Positions 4,795 through 10,780 of a stretch of DNA of 10,780 nucleotides are shown here, piece after piece. Origin of the DNA: Desulfobacterales bacterium (lineage in GTDB: Bacteria > Desulfobacterota > Desulfobacteria > Desulfobacterales > JASFBJ01); assembly GCA_030149585.1 (NCBI GenBank), contig JASFBJ010000110.1, positions 1 through 10,780 of the forward strand, written 5' to 3'. Under the pieces are notes generated by a model. The model was not told the DNA's origin. It ran no database searches and saw only the letters and a program-made list of their open reading frames with translations. Position 1 is the stretch's first letter, and each line of letters begins with the position of its first letter. Both the position numbers and the translations under genes were made by a program.

Positions 4795-6107
4795 AAAGAT
4801 TCTTCAAATTCCGGGCGGTTTTTATAGCGCTTCATAAAAAAGCCAGGCTTTTTGTCTATATTTTCAAATAGAGCCGGATCCACCTCAATCCCTGCCTCTT
4901 GCAAGACATCTATAATATCATCAATTTTAGGGGGACAGCCTTTAACTGCCAGCATCTGCTGAATATCAGGATTATCCTTATTTGCCTGATACATACATTT
5001 TCCAAGGAGAATGGTTTTTTTCATACCTGGTGTGGGTTTCATCATCTTTCCGGTCAGTATTTCCACCTTGTCCCAGGGCTCTCCTTTCCAGGCCGCGCGG
5101 ATGGCTGTTAATATAAGCCCGTTAACATTGGAGCAGTATGTACACATGGAAAGATCATATTTGCGGTAATAAATTCCGGTAAGGCCCATTTTTGCAAGCG
5201 CAACCGGCAATTCACATGTATCATTTTTTGTATAGGCAAAGCTGTGCTCATGAAGGCTGGCTATTTTTTCGATCGGCTCTCCAAGTACCTGGATATCGGA
5301 AAAATCCAAAGGACGTTTATGGTTTTTTGCTGCATGAGCCAGGTGAGGCACCTGAGTTGGTTCATAACCTAATATTTTAGCCCCCACCAGATCTGCGGCC
5401 AGTACATCTCTCGAACCCACCAGAATGTTGCTGCGTCTCATATAACCGTCAAAGGCAGGGCCTCGTTCAGCCGTATAAATGCCATCTAACAGAGTAAACA
5501 TGGGGGGCATTTTATCTGCCAGCCGGGCGACCATATAGTGGAGATCTTTTTTGGGATCTGCGCTATGACATTTTTTGCGGGAGGGGATATCAATCATTCC
5601 TTTTAGATTTTTTATGCCAAGGCTGACAACAGTTTGGTTATGTGATTTCATTACCGGCAGATCCACTACAAAATCACTGTGCAGGATATCCTGGTTGAAG
5701 TTTAAAACAACACCATCTCCTAAATCCAGCTTTTCAAAGGGTCTTTCCATGATGTTGATTGCCTTGACGCCATATCTTTTTTTTAAAATACCATATCCCA
5801 AAGATTCAAAGGCATGGACCGGAGTTTCGCGATCTTTGGGGTCTTGCATCACAGTGCCTTCACCTATCGTAATATCTTCAACCCCATATTCTTTTAAAAT
5901 AAGCACCATATCTTCAATAACTCTTGATGTTGTAATAACACCCCATTTGGGGAATATTGTGGCTTTTGTCCAGAAAACGATATTGGGTTTGATGAAAACT
6001 TTGGCTCTGGCAGGCAGATTTTCAAGTCCATTTGAGAGTTCAACAGCCTTACGGACTGATTTTATGGGGGATTCATAACGCACAACAGATACAAGAGATT
6101 TATGCAT
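4779..6107 (-). CDS. DUF362 protein with extra C-terminal cysteines
   Basis: The 442-aa product belongs to the DUF362 family, whose biochemical role is not established. Visible signatures are the early KPNIV (40-44), VVDLPVMKSHNQTVVSLGIK leading into NLKG (147-170), and DGIYTAERGP (208-217). Beyond the DUF362 core, a C-terminal part holds CTYC (322-325), GKC (C371) and KGCPPK (C391), which could ligate a metal or iron-sulfur centre; C180 and C298 are also present. There is no signal peptide, so it is probably cytoplasmic. AGGAGG at 6114-6119, 6 nt before the ATG, sets the start. It is divergent from the CooC-type gene; both are read from back-to-back promoters, hinting at a common process. 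Family call firm, function unknown. Confidence 0.85.
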   Translation of the reverse strand: MHKSLVSVVRYESPIKSVRKAVELSNGLENLPARAKVFIKPNIVFWTKATIFPKWGVITTSRVIEDMVLILKEYGVEDITIGEGTVMQDPKDRETPVHAFESLGYGILKKRYGVKAINIMERPFEKLDLGDGVVLNFNQDILHSDFVVDLPVMKSHNQTVVSLGIKNLKGMIDIPSRKKCHSADPKKDLHYMVARLADKMPPMFTLLDGIYTAERGPAFDGYMRRSNILVGSRDVLAADLVGAKILGYEPTQVPHLAHAAKNHKRPLDFSDIQVLGEPIEKIASLHEHSFAYTKNDTCELPVALAKMGLTGIYYRKYDLSMCTYCSNVNGLILTAIRAAWKGEPWDKVEILTGKMMKPTPGMKKTILLGKCMYQANKDNPDIQQMLAVKGCPPKIDDIIDVLQEAGIEVDPALFENIDKKPGFFMKRYKNRPEFEESFFQIT

Positions 6108-6167
6108 GGCAGGCCTCCTGAAGATATTTTAAGTTTATAATTTTTTTCCGACTCCAAATATTTGAAA

Positions 6168-6196
6168 TATATATTACTATCTCATTGAATTGTCAA
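6168..6196 (-). promoter_or_regulatory. Sigma70-like promoter for the DUF362 gene
   Basis: On the - strand, TTGACA (6196-6191), exactly 17 bp, then TATATA (6173-6168). This is close to consensus and about 60 bp before the start codon. It is the strongest promoter match I found in the window. Confidence 0.6.
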
Positions 6197-6203
6197 AAGT
6201 TAC

Positions 6204-6232
6204 TTGACTGTTGCTGCCAACTGACTTAATTA
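6204..6232 (+). promoter_or_regulatory. Sigma70-like promoter for the CooC-type gene
   Basis: TTGACT (6204-6209), 17 bp, then TAATTA (6227-6232). Its -35 is 7 bp from the -35 of the opposing promoter. Downstream, ATTATTT-ATGTG-AAATAAT (6251-6269) is an inverted repeat in the leader, a possible operator or hairpin. Confidence 0.5.
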
Positions 6233-6293
6233 TCAAACTATAAAAAAAATATTATTTATGTGAAATAATCACTCGAAAGGAGAGTACACTTTT

Positions 6294-7043
6294 ATGCCGT
6301 TTTCAATTGCTCTGGCCGGCAAAGGTGGTACTGGAAAGACCACCGTGGCTGGAATGTTAATAAAATACCTGGTTAAAAAGGGGAAAATCCCAATATTGGC
6401 GGTTGATGCTGATTGTAATGCCAATTTTAATGAAGTTCTTGGTCTTGAAGTCAGCGATACTTTGGGAAATGCCAGGGAAGAGATGAAAAAAGGGATTGTT
6501 CCAGGCGGAATGACCAAAGATGTGTTCATGTCCATGAAGCTGGAACAAGCGATCGTTGAAGCTAAAAATTTCGATCTGCTTGTAATGGGTCAGCCCGAAG
6601 GTACAGGTTGTTATTGCGCGGCTAATACATTATTGACAGGTTTTTTGGAGCAACTGCTCGATAACTATCCTTATATTGTTATGGATAACGAGGCAGGCAT
6701 GGAACATATCAGTCGTTTGACCACTCGTAATGTTGATCGGCTTTTAATTGTCTCTGATACTTCACGCCGCAGTTTGCAGGCTGGAATCAGAATAAACAAG
6801 CTGGCACGGGATTTGAATATTGGTGTTGGCAAGAGCTTTTTAATTATTAATCAGGTTCGAGAAACTATTTCAGACAAAATGCTGGCTATTATTGATAAGG
6901 AAGGGCTGGAACTTGCTGGAACTATACCTGCGGATGATTCTATCTATGAATTTGATTTAAGCGGTCGGCCGACTATTGAACTGGCAGAGGATAATGCTGC
7001 ATTGCTGGCCGCGTATAAAATATTTGACAAGATTTTTGATTAA
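6294..7043 (+). CDS. cooC: CooC-type nickel-insertion ATPase
   Basis: MinD/ParA-type ATPase of the CooC family, which helps load nickel into CO dehydrogenase. The 249-aa product has the deviant Walker A AGKGGTGKTT (8-17) with signature Lys10, the A' segment VDADCNAN (38-45), and the diagnostic MGQPEGTGCYCAAN in which C106 and C108 form the CxC that binds nickel or zinc at the dimer interface. Walker B is VMDNEAGMEH (129-138). The CYC motif separates it from MinD, ParA and nitrogenase NifH proteins. GGAG at 6279-6282 precedes the ATG by 11 nt. No CO dehydrogenase gene is in the window; the divergent neighbour is the DUF362 gene. The exact target enzyme is therefore inferred. Confidence 0.88.
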   Translation: MPFSIALAGKGGTGKTTVAGMLIKYLVKKGKIPILAVDADCNANFNEVLGLEVSDTLGNAREEMKKGIVPGGMTKDVFMSMKLEQAIVEAKNFDLLVMGQPEGTGCYCAANTLLTGFLEQLLDNYPYIVMDNEAGMEHISRLTTRNVDRLLIVSDTSRRSLQAGIRINKLARDLNIGVGKSFLIINQVRETISDKMLAIIDKEGLELAGTIPADDSIYEFDLSGRPTIELAEDNAALLAAYKIFDKIFD

Positions 7044-7176
7044 TTTATTATAATAGATTTCAATATAAATAATTTTATTTAAGTTATTGGTTCAAAACTT
7101 TAGGTAGGCGTAAAGATGGTGAGTTTTCCTTAGGATTTTTTCCTCTTTTCCTTGTGAAATTAATTATCGAAAAATT

Positions 7177-7199
7177 TGTATTTACCCTCTGTATTTACC
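7177..7199 (+). repeat. Tandem TGTATTTACC repeats upstream of the deacetylase
   Basis: Two identical 10-mers, TGTATTTACC at 7177-7186 and 7190-7199, are 3 nt apart, 24 bp before the deacetylase start. They could be a regulator site. The rest of the gap 7044-7222 is AT-rich with no gene. Confidence 0.4.
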
Positions 7200-7222
7200 T
7201 ATGGATTGTGAGAATAGCTAAG

Positions 7223-8173
7223 ATGAAAAAGACAGGAATTTTATACGATAAGCGTTTTTTATTGCATGATACCGGCCCCTATCATCCTGAAATGGCTGCT
7301 CGCTTAGAAGCCATCATGCAAGGCATAAAGTCTGGTGGTCTGCTTGAAAAGCTTATTTCAGTTTCAGCGAAACCTGCAGATCTGAAATGGATTGAAACTA
7401 TCCATGAACCAGATTATATTCAAAAATTCAAGGAGGTTTGCCTGTCGGGTTGTCGGGAGTTTGAAAGCGCTGATAATCAAATTTGTTATGATACTTATGA
7501 AGCGGCCAGGCTGGCTGCAGGTGGTGTTTTAGAAGCTGTTGATATGGTTATGGAAGGTAAAATTGATAATGCTTTTTGTGCTGTCAGGCCTCCGGGGCAT
7601 CATGCTGAATCCGGCCAGTCCATGGGCTTTTGCTATTTTAATAATGTTGCGATTGCAGCCCGGGTTTTGCAGCGTAAATGGGATATTAAAAAAATATTAA
7701 TTATTGATTTTGACGTTCATCACGGCAATGGTACCCAGCATCTTTTTGAAGAAGATCCATTTGTTTATTATTTTTCTACTCATCAACACCCTTCATTCGC
7801 ATTTCCAGGAACAGGCAGGGAATTTGAAAAAGGCAGGCTCGCCGGGCTTGGGTTTACAAAAAACTGTCCACTTTTACCTGGACAGGGTGATAAAGAACTC
7901 AAGAAAATTTATAAAACCGAGCTTTTCCCTCTTTTTGCCGATTTTAAGCCGGAATTTGTTCTTCTTTCAACTGGTTTTGACGCCCATATTGATGATGTGA
8001 TGTCGGATCTTAAATTCAGTTCTGATTGTTTTGAATGGATTATTAAAGAGATTATTAAACAGGCGAACCAATATGCCAATGGTCGGATTATTTCAGTTCT
8101 TGAAGGGGGATATTCTCTGGAGCGTTTACCTGAACTGGCCAAAACACATGCAGCAGCTTTGCTTGATGGCTGA
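7223..8173 (+). CDS. Class II histone-deacetylase-family zinc hydrolase
   Basis: The 316-aa product is a bacterial member of the arginase/deacetylase fold, removing acetyl groups from protein lysines or small acetylamines. The active site is complete: HPEMAARLEAI (21-31), RPPGHHAE with H126 and H127, DFDVHHGNGTQ with zinc ligands D164 and H166, STGFDAHIDD with D253, and the transition-state Tyr297 in LEGGYS. FDVHHGNGTQ is the class II form, unlike the class I AcuC pattern. I chose ATG 7223; an in-frame GTG at 7154 adds a hydrophobic stretch but has no ribosome site and falls outside the conserved domain. The ribosome site of 7223 is itself weak (GTGAGA). The CBS-ACT gene follows, suggesting a role in acyl-CoA or acetylation control. 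Confidence 0.9.
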   Translation: MKKTGILYDKRFLLHDTGPYHPEMAARLEAIMQGIKSGGLLEKLISVSAKPADLKWIETIHEPDYIQKFKEVCLSGCREFESADNQICYDTYEAARLAAGGVLEAVDMVMEGKIDNAFCAVRPPGHHAESGQSMGFCYFNNVAIAARVLQRKWDIKKILIIDFDVHHGNGTQHLFEEDPFVYYFSTHQHPSFAFPGTGREFEKGRLAGLGFTKNCPLLPGQGDKELKKIYKTELFPLFADFKPEFVLLSTGFDAHIDDVMSDLKFSSDCFEWIIKEIIKQANQYANGRIISVLEGGYSLERLPELAKTHAAALLDG

Positions 8174-8276
8174 TTTTTTACAAATAAAAGTCTAATTTTT
8201 TATAAAGCAGGAAATAATGTTGATAGCTTATTGATTGTTTTTTTGCATAAACTTTTTAAGGACATATGGAGGAAAA

Positions 8277-8954
8277 ATGTTTGTCAGCAGATCAATGACA
8301 CGGAAAGTTATCACGATAGACAAAGAAGCAGATATTTTTGAGGCCCAGGCCAAAATGGCTAAAAATAGTATCAGACACCTTCCAGTGGTGGATAAGAATA
8401 ATTTTTTGATAGGTATTATAACTGATCGGAGTATCAGAACTGCCTTACCTTATGATCTTTTTAAAAATCCTGCTGATCAGGATGCCCGTAAAAAAATTTC
8501 TGATCTTAAAATCAAAGATATTATGACCAAAGAACCCATTACAATTTCACCCATGTATACCATTCAGGACGCTTTGCTACTGATCCAGGAAAAAAAGGTG
8601 GGAGCTTTTCCAGTAGTGGATGATAAGGGAAAGTTAACAGGAATTCTTTCAGTCAGGGATCTTTTGCGGGCTTTTACCAATGTTTTGGGAATCGGGGAGC
8701 CAGGCACCTTATTATGTGTTTTGGTTGAGGAAAAGGTGGGACAGCTTAAAAAAATTGTAGATGCAGTGACAAAAGAGAACATATCTTTCGGCAGTGTTCT
8801 TGTGGCCCGCTATTGGGATAAAAATAAAAGGGCTGTTTTTCTCTATCTTTTAACTTTGAATGTTAGTCGGGTTAAGAAAAAAATGGAAGAACTTGGTTTT
8901 GAGATTCTAAATCCAATGGAATGGTATCTTGATCAGTTGCCCCAAAGTACTTGA
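8277..8954 (+). CDS. CBS-CBS-ACT regulatory protein (AcuB-like)
   Basis: The 225-aa product has two CBS domains, about residues 1-60 (MTRKVITI, RHLPVVD, LIGIITDRSIR) and 80-135 (IMTKEPITI, GAFPVVDD, TGILSVRDLL), then an ACT-like domain at about 142-212. CBS pairs bind adenine nucleotides and ACT domains bind small metabolites, so it is likely a cytoplasmic energy or metabolite sensor. This domain order is that of AcuB, encoded with the deacetylase AcuC and acetyltransferase AcuA in Bacillus; here a deacetylase lies directly upstream but no acetyltransferase is visible. GGAGG at 8268-8272, 4 nt before ATG 8277, decides the start against TTG 8235. The gap 8174-8276 could hold its own promoter. 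The methyltransferase follows 7 nt later. Confidence 0.88.
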   Translation: MFVSRSMTRKVITIDKEADIFEAQAKMAKNSIRHLPVVDKNNFLIGIITDRSIRTALPYDLFKNPADQDARKKISDLKIKDIMTKEPITISPMYTIQDALLLIQEKKVGAFPVVDDKGKLTGILSVRDLLRAFTNVLGIGEPGTLLCVLVEEKVGQLKKIVDAVTKENISFGSVLVARYWDKNKRAVFLYLLTLNVSRVKKKMEELGFEILNPMEWYLDQLPQST

Positions 8955-8961
8955 ATCAATA

Positions 8962-9786
8962 ATGGTAAAACAATATCAGGATCTTTATATCTATTATCTA
9001 AAGGGGCATTTGGAAACTGATCAAAACCTGTTGTCAATTGATTATCTGGGCAATTGGCAGGAGGATGAATTCTCTTTTCTTTTTTTTTCAATTTCAGCGG
9101 AAAACAGGATTGCAAATTTGCTCAAGGATCAACCCCATCTGGATTTGCTTGATAATTTCCATATGAGCTATGATGACTGGCAGGGAGGGGCCTTATCTCC
9201 TGTAAGAATTGGTCATTTTTTAATTACTCCGCCCTGGATAGATTGCCGATGCCGGTCTGATGAGCAAAAGATAATGCTTGATCCCGGAGTTGTCTTTGGT
9301 ACAGGGACTCATCCTACTACAAGGGATTGTCTCAAGGCTATAGATCTGGCATGCAGGGAAAAAACCTGCCGGAGAGTGCTTGATATAGGAACAGGAACCG
9401 GTCTTTTAGCTTTGGCTGCTGCCAAAAGCGGAGCGAAACAGGTTCTGGCGGTTGATTTGAACTTTCTGGCAGCTAAAACTGCTTTGAAAAATATTAGACT
9501 TAATCAGCTCAATGAAAAGATTATTGTGGTGCAGGGAGATGCTGAAAAATTTATGGACTATCCTGCCGATCTTGTGATAACCAATATTCATTTTGCCGTT
9601 ATGGAGCAGCTTGTCAAGTCTAATGGTTTTCTTAATAAAAAGCAGTTTATTCTTTCAGGCCTTATGCGCAGCCAGACTCATATTATTGAAAAACAGCTTG
9701 CCCTGCTTCCAATAACGCTTATTAAACGATGGGATCATAACAAAGCCTGGTATACCTGCTGGGGTAAAATTAATGGTAATAATTAA
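8962..9786 (+). CDS. prmA: PrmA-like methyltransferase (ribosomal protein L11)
   Basis: The 274-aa product is a class I SAM-dependent methyltransferase of the PrmA family, which trimethylates ribosomal protein L11. The family block LDPGVVFGTGTHPTTRDCL (106-124) joins the N-terminal substrate domain to the catalytic domain. SAM motif I is VLDIGTGTGLLALAAAKSGA (139-158), followed by VLAVDLN. At the active-site loop the protein reads NIHF (208-211) where PrmA usually has NILA, so substrate or efficiency could differ. I chose ATG 8962, 7 nt after the upstream stop; an in-frame TTG 8929 would overlap that gene. The ribosome site is poor, so translation may be coupled to the CBS-ACT gene. The L11 target is inferred. 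Confidence 0.8.
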   Translation: MVKQYQDLYIYYLKGHLETDQNLLSIDYLGNWQEDEFSFLFFSISAENRIANLLKDQPHLDLLDNFHMSYDDWQGGALSPVRIGHFLITPPWIDCRCRSDEQKIMLDPGVVFGTGTHPTTRDCLKAIDLACREKTCRRVLDIGTGTGLLALAAAKSGAKQVLAVDLNFLAAKTALKNIRLNQLNEKIIVVQGDAEKFMDYPADLVITNIHFAVMEQLVKSNGFLNKKQFILSGLMRSQTHIIEKQLALLPITLIKRWDHNKAWYTCWGKINGNN

Positions 9787-9811
9787 ATTGAGCAACTGTC
9801 AATTTAGGAAC

Positions 9812-9835
9812 GGGGAAGTTAATTTGTCCTCGTTC
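9812..9835 (+). repeat. 24-bp repeat, copy 1, upstream of the hydrolase
   Basis: This copy matches the reverse complement of 10716-10739 at 22 of 24 positions, so the two flank the hydrolase as inverted repeats. The wider site is itself a hairpin (GAACGGGGA at 9808-9816 with TCCTCGTTC at 9827-9835, one wobble) and may end the upstream transcript. Both copies are preceded by TTTAGGAACG. Confidence 0.7.
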
Positions 9836-9875
9836 TTTAGTATTCGTTGAAATAATTTTTAGCAAAAGGTGATAA

Positions 9876-10715
9876 ATGAATATCAAGTGCTGGGGGTCAA
9901 GGGGATCTATTCCGGTTTCAGGTGTTGATTATATCAAGTATGGAGGAGATACTACCTGCCTTGAGATTTTGACAAAAGATAACCAGATTATTATTGTTGA
10001 TGCAGGAACAGGCATTAGGAGGCTTGGAAATCAGCTTATTAAAGATGGCCGAAAAAGTTTCCATTTTCTTTTGACCCATGCCCACTGGGATCATTTGATC
10101 GGGTTTCCCTTTTTTAAGCCTTTATTTCAGGCAGAGCATGAAATTCATATGCACCAGGGTCTTTTTCATAAAGGTTTTATGGAAAAAATATTTTCCAAAG
10201 TGATGGCTCCCCCCAATTTTCCGGTTCAGTTTTCAGATCTTAAAGCAAATATAATCTATGAACAATGTGATTCCGAAGATTTTACGATTGGATCTGTAAC
10301 TATAACCCCGATTGCTATAAGCCATCCCAATAAAGGAAATGGGTTCAAATTTACTGAAGATGGAAAATCTTTTATTTTCGTGCCTGATAATGAGCTGGAG
10401 TATATTCATAAGGGCGGCCTGGCTTTTGACGAATATGTGAAGTTTTGCTTTGGCGCTGATCTGCTTTTTCATGATGCTGAATTAACTCCAAAGGAGTATA
10501 AAACCAGGAAAAAATGGGGACATTCCAGTTATACATCAGCCCTTAATCTGGCTTTGAAAGCCGGTGTTAAAGAGTTTGGTCTGTTTCATTTAAATCAGGA
10601 ACGAATAGACAGCGAAGTCGACGCGATTATATTGGATTGCCATAAAATAATTGCCGACCAGGGTGCTGACCTGAAATGCTATGCGGTTGGCAGTAATATG
10701 ACCTTTGAGCTTTAG
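9876..10715 (+). CDS. Metallo-beta-lactamase-fold hydrolase
   Basis: The 279-aa product has a complete dinuclear metal site of the MBL superfamily: THAHWDH (67-73, HxHxDH), His150 in ISHPNKG, Asp171 or Asp200 (VPDNE, FHDAEL), and the late His238 in GLFHLNQER. The opening CWGSRGSIPV with YGGDTTC, and KWGHSSY (213-219), place it in the MBL branch related to class II cyclic-nucleotide phosphodiesterases and tRNase Z-like proteins. The substrate is unknown. There is no signal peptide, so it is cytoplasmic. AAAGGTGAT gives a good ribosome site just before the ATG. It is separated from the methyltransferase by 89 bp containing a repeat hairpin, so it may be its own transcript; an inverted copy of that repeat abuts its stop codon. 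Confidence 0.88.
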   Translation: MNIKCWGSRGSIPVSGVDYIKYGGDTTCLEILTKDNQIIIVDAGTGIRRLGNQLIKDGRKSFHFLLTHAHWDHLIGFPFFKPLFQAEHEIHMHQGLFHKGFMEKIFSKVMAPPNFPVQFSDLKANIIYEQCDSEDFTIGSVTITPIAISHPNKGNGFKFTEDGKSFIFVPDNELEYIHKGGLAFDEYVKFCFGADLLFHDAELTPKEYKTRKKWGHSSYTSALNLALKAGVKEFGLFHLNQERIDSEVDAIILDCHKIIADQGADLKCYAVGSNMTFEL

Positions 10716-10739
10716 GAACGAGGACGAATTAACTTCCTC
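10716..10739 (-). repeat. 24-bp repeat, copy 2, abutting the hydrolase stop
   Basis: Starting on the base after the TAG stop, this is the inverted partner of 9812-9835 with 2 mismatches. Only GAGGA/TCCTC of the internal hairpin remains here, with no T tract. The last 40 bases of the window show no recognisable gene. Confidence 0.7.
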
Positions 10740-10780
10740 AACTATGCATCACAGCTTCAGGCCATCTTTGCCCGATCTAA

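Noticed and set aside
5575..6078. A 167-aa open frame on the + strand inside the DUF362 gene
   Set aside because: The opposite strand carries clear DUF362 motifs, a strong ribosome site and a promoter; this frame has none.
7154..7222. N-terminal extension of the deacetylase from GTG 7154, resembling a membrane anchor
   Set aside because: There is no ribosome site at 7154, the stretch contains the tandem repeats, and the conserved domain begins at MKKTGILYD (7223).

Overview
The window looks like a low-GC bacterial chromosome segment, most like an anaerobic Desulfobacterota (Desulfobacterales-type sulfate reducer). That assignment is inferred from gene content only: tpiA-secG-tRNA-Leu, a CooC-type nickel ATPase, a DUF362 protein, a class II deacetylase next to a CBS-CBS-ACT protein, and a PrmA-type methyltransferase. 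No rRNA or unique marker confirms it.

Layout. (1) 32-1295: tpiA, secG and tRNA-Leu(GAG) in a row on the + strand. (2) 1284-2630: a small decayed integrative element in the 3' end of that tRNA. Its ends are 55-bp direct repeats (52/55 identical) holding the last bases of the tRNA plus its terminator hairpin. Inside are a tyrosine integrase remnant with two frameshifts, the tail of a helix-turn-helix repressor, and an intact Phd/YefM-RelE-type toxin-antitoxin pair behind a perfect 16-bp palindrome. (3) 2808-4744: metC (cystathionine beta-lyase, - strand) divergent from an unrecognised small P-loop protein (+). (4) 4779-7043: a cysteine-bearing DUF362 protein (-) and a CooC-type ATPase (+), divergent from back-to-back sigma70-like promoters. 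(5) 7223-9786: class II deacetylase, CBS-CBS-ACT protein and PrmA-like methyltransferase, all +. (6) 9876-10715: a metallo-beta-lactamase-fold hydrolase flanked by 24-bp inverted repeats.

How the parts relate. Regions 1, 3, 4, 5 and 6 look like ordinary chromosome. Region 2 is the clear insertion: its recombination machinery is dead, but the toxin-antitoxin pair and its operator are intact. The deacetylase and the CBS-ACT protein resemble the AcuC/AcuB pairing linked to acetyl-CoA synthetase control. The CooC ATPase points to a nickel CO dehydrogenase elsewhere in the genome, since none is encoded here. I do not see a clearly new defence or mobile system. The best leads are the degraded tRNA-Leu element, the DUF362/CooC divergon, the orphan P-loop protein and the inverted repeats around the hydrolase.
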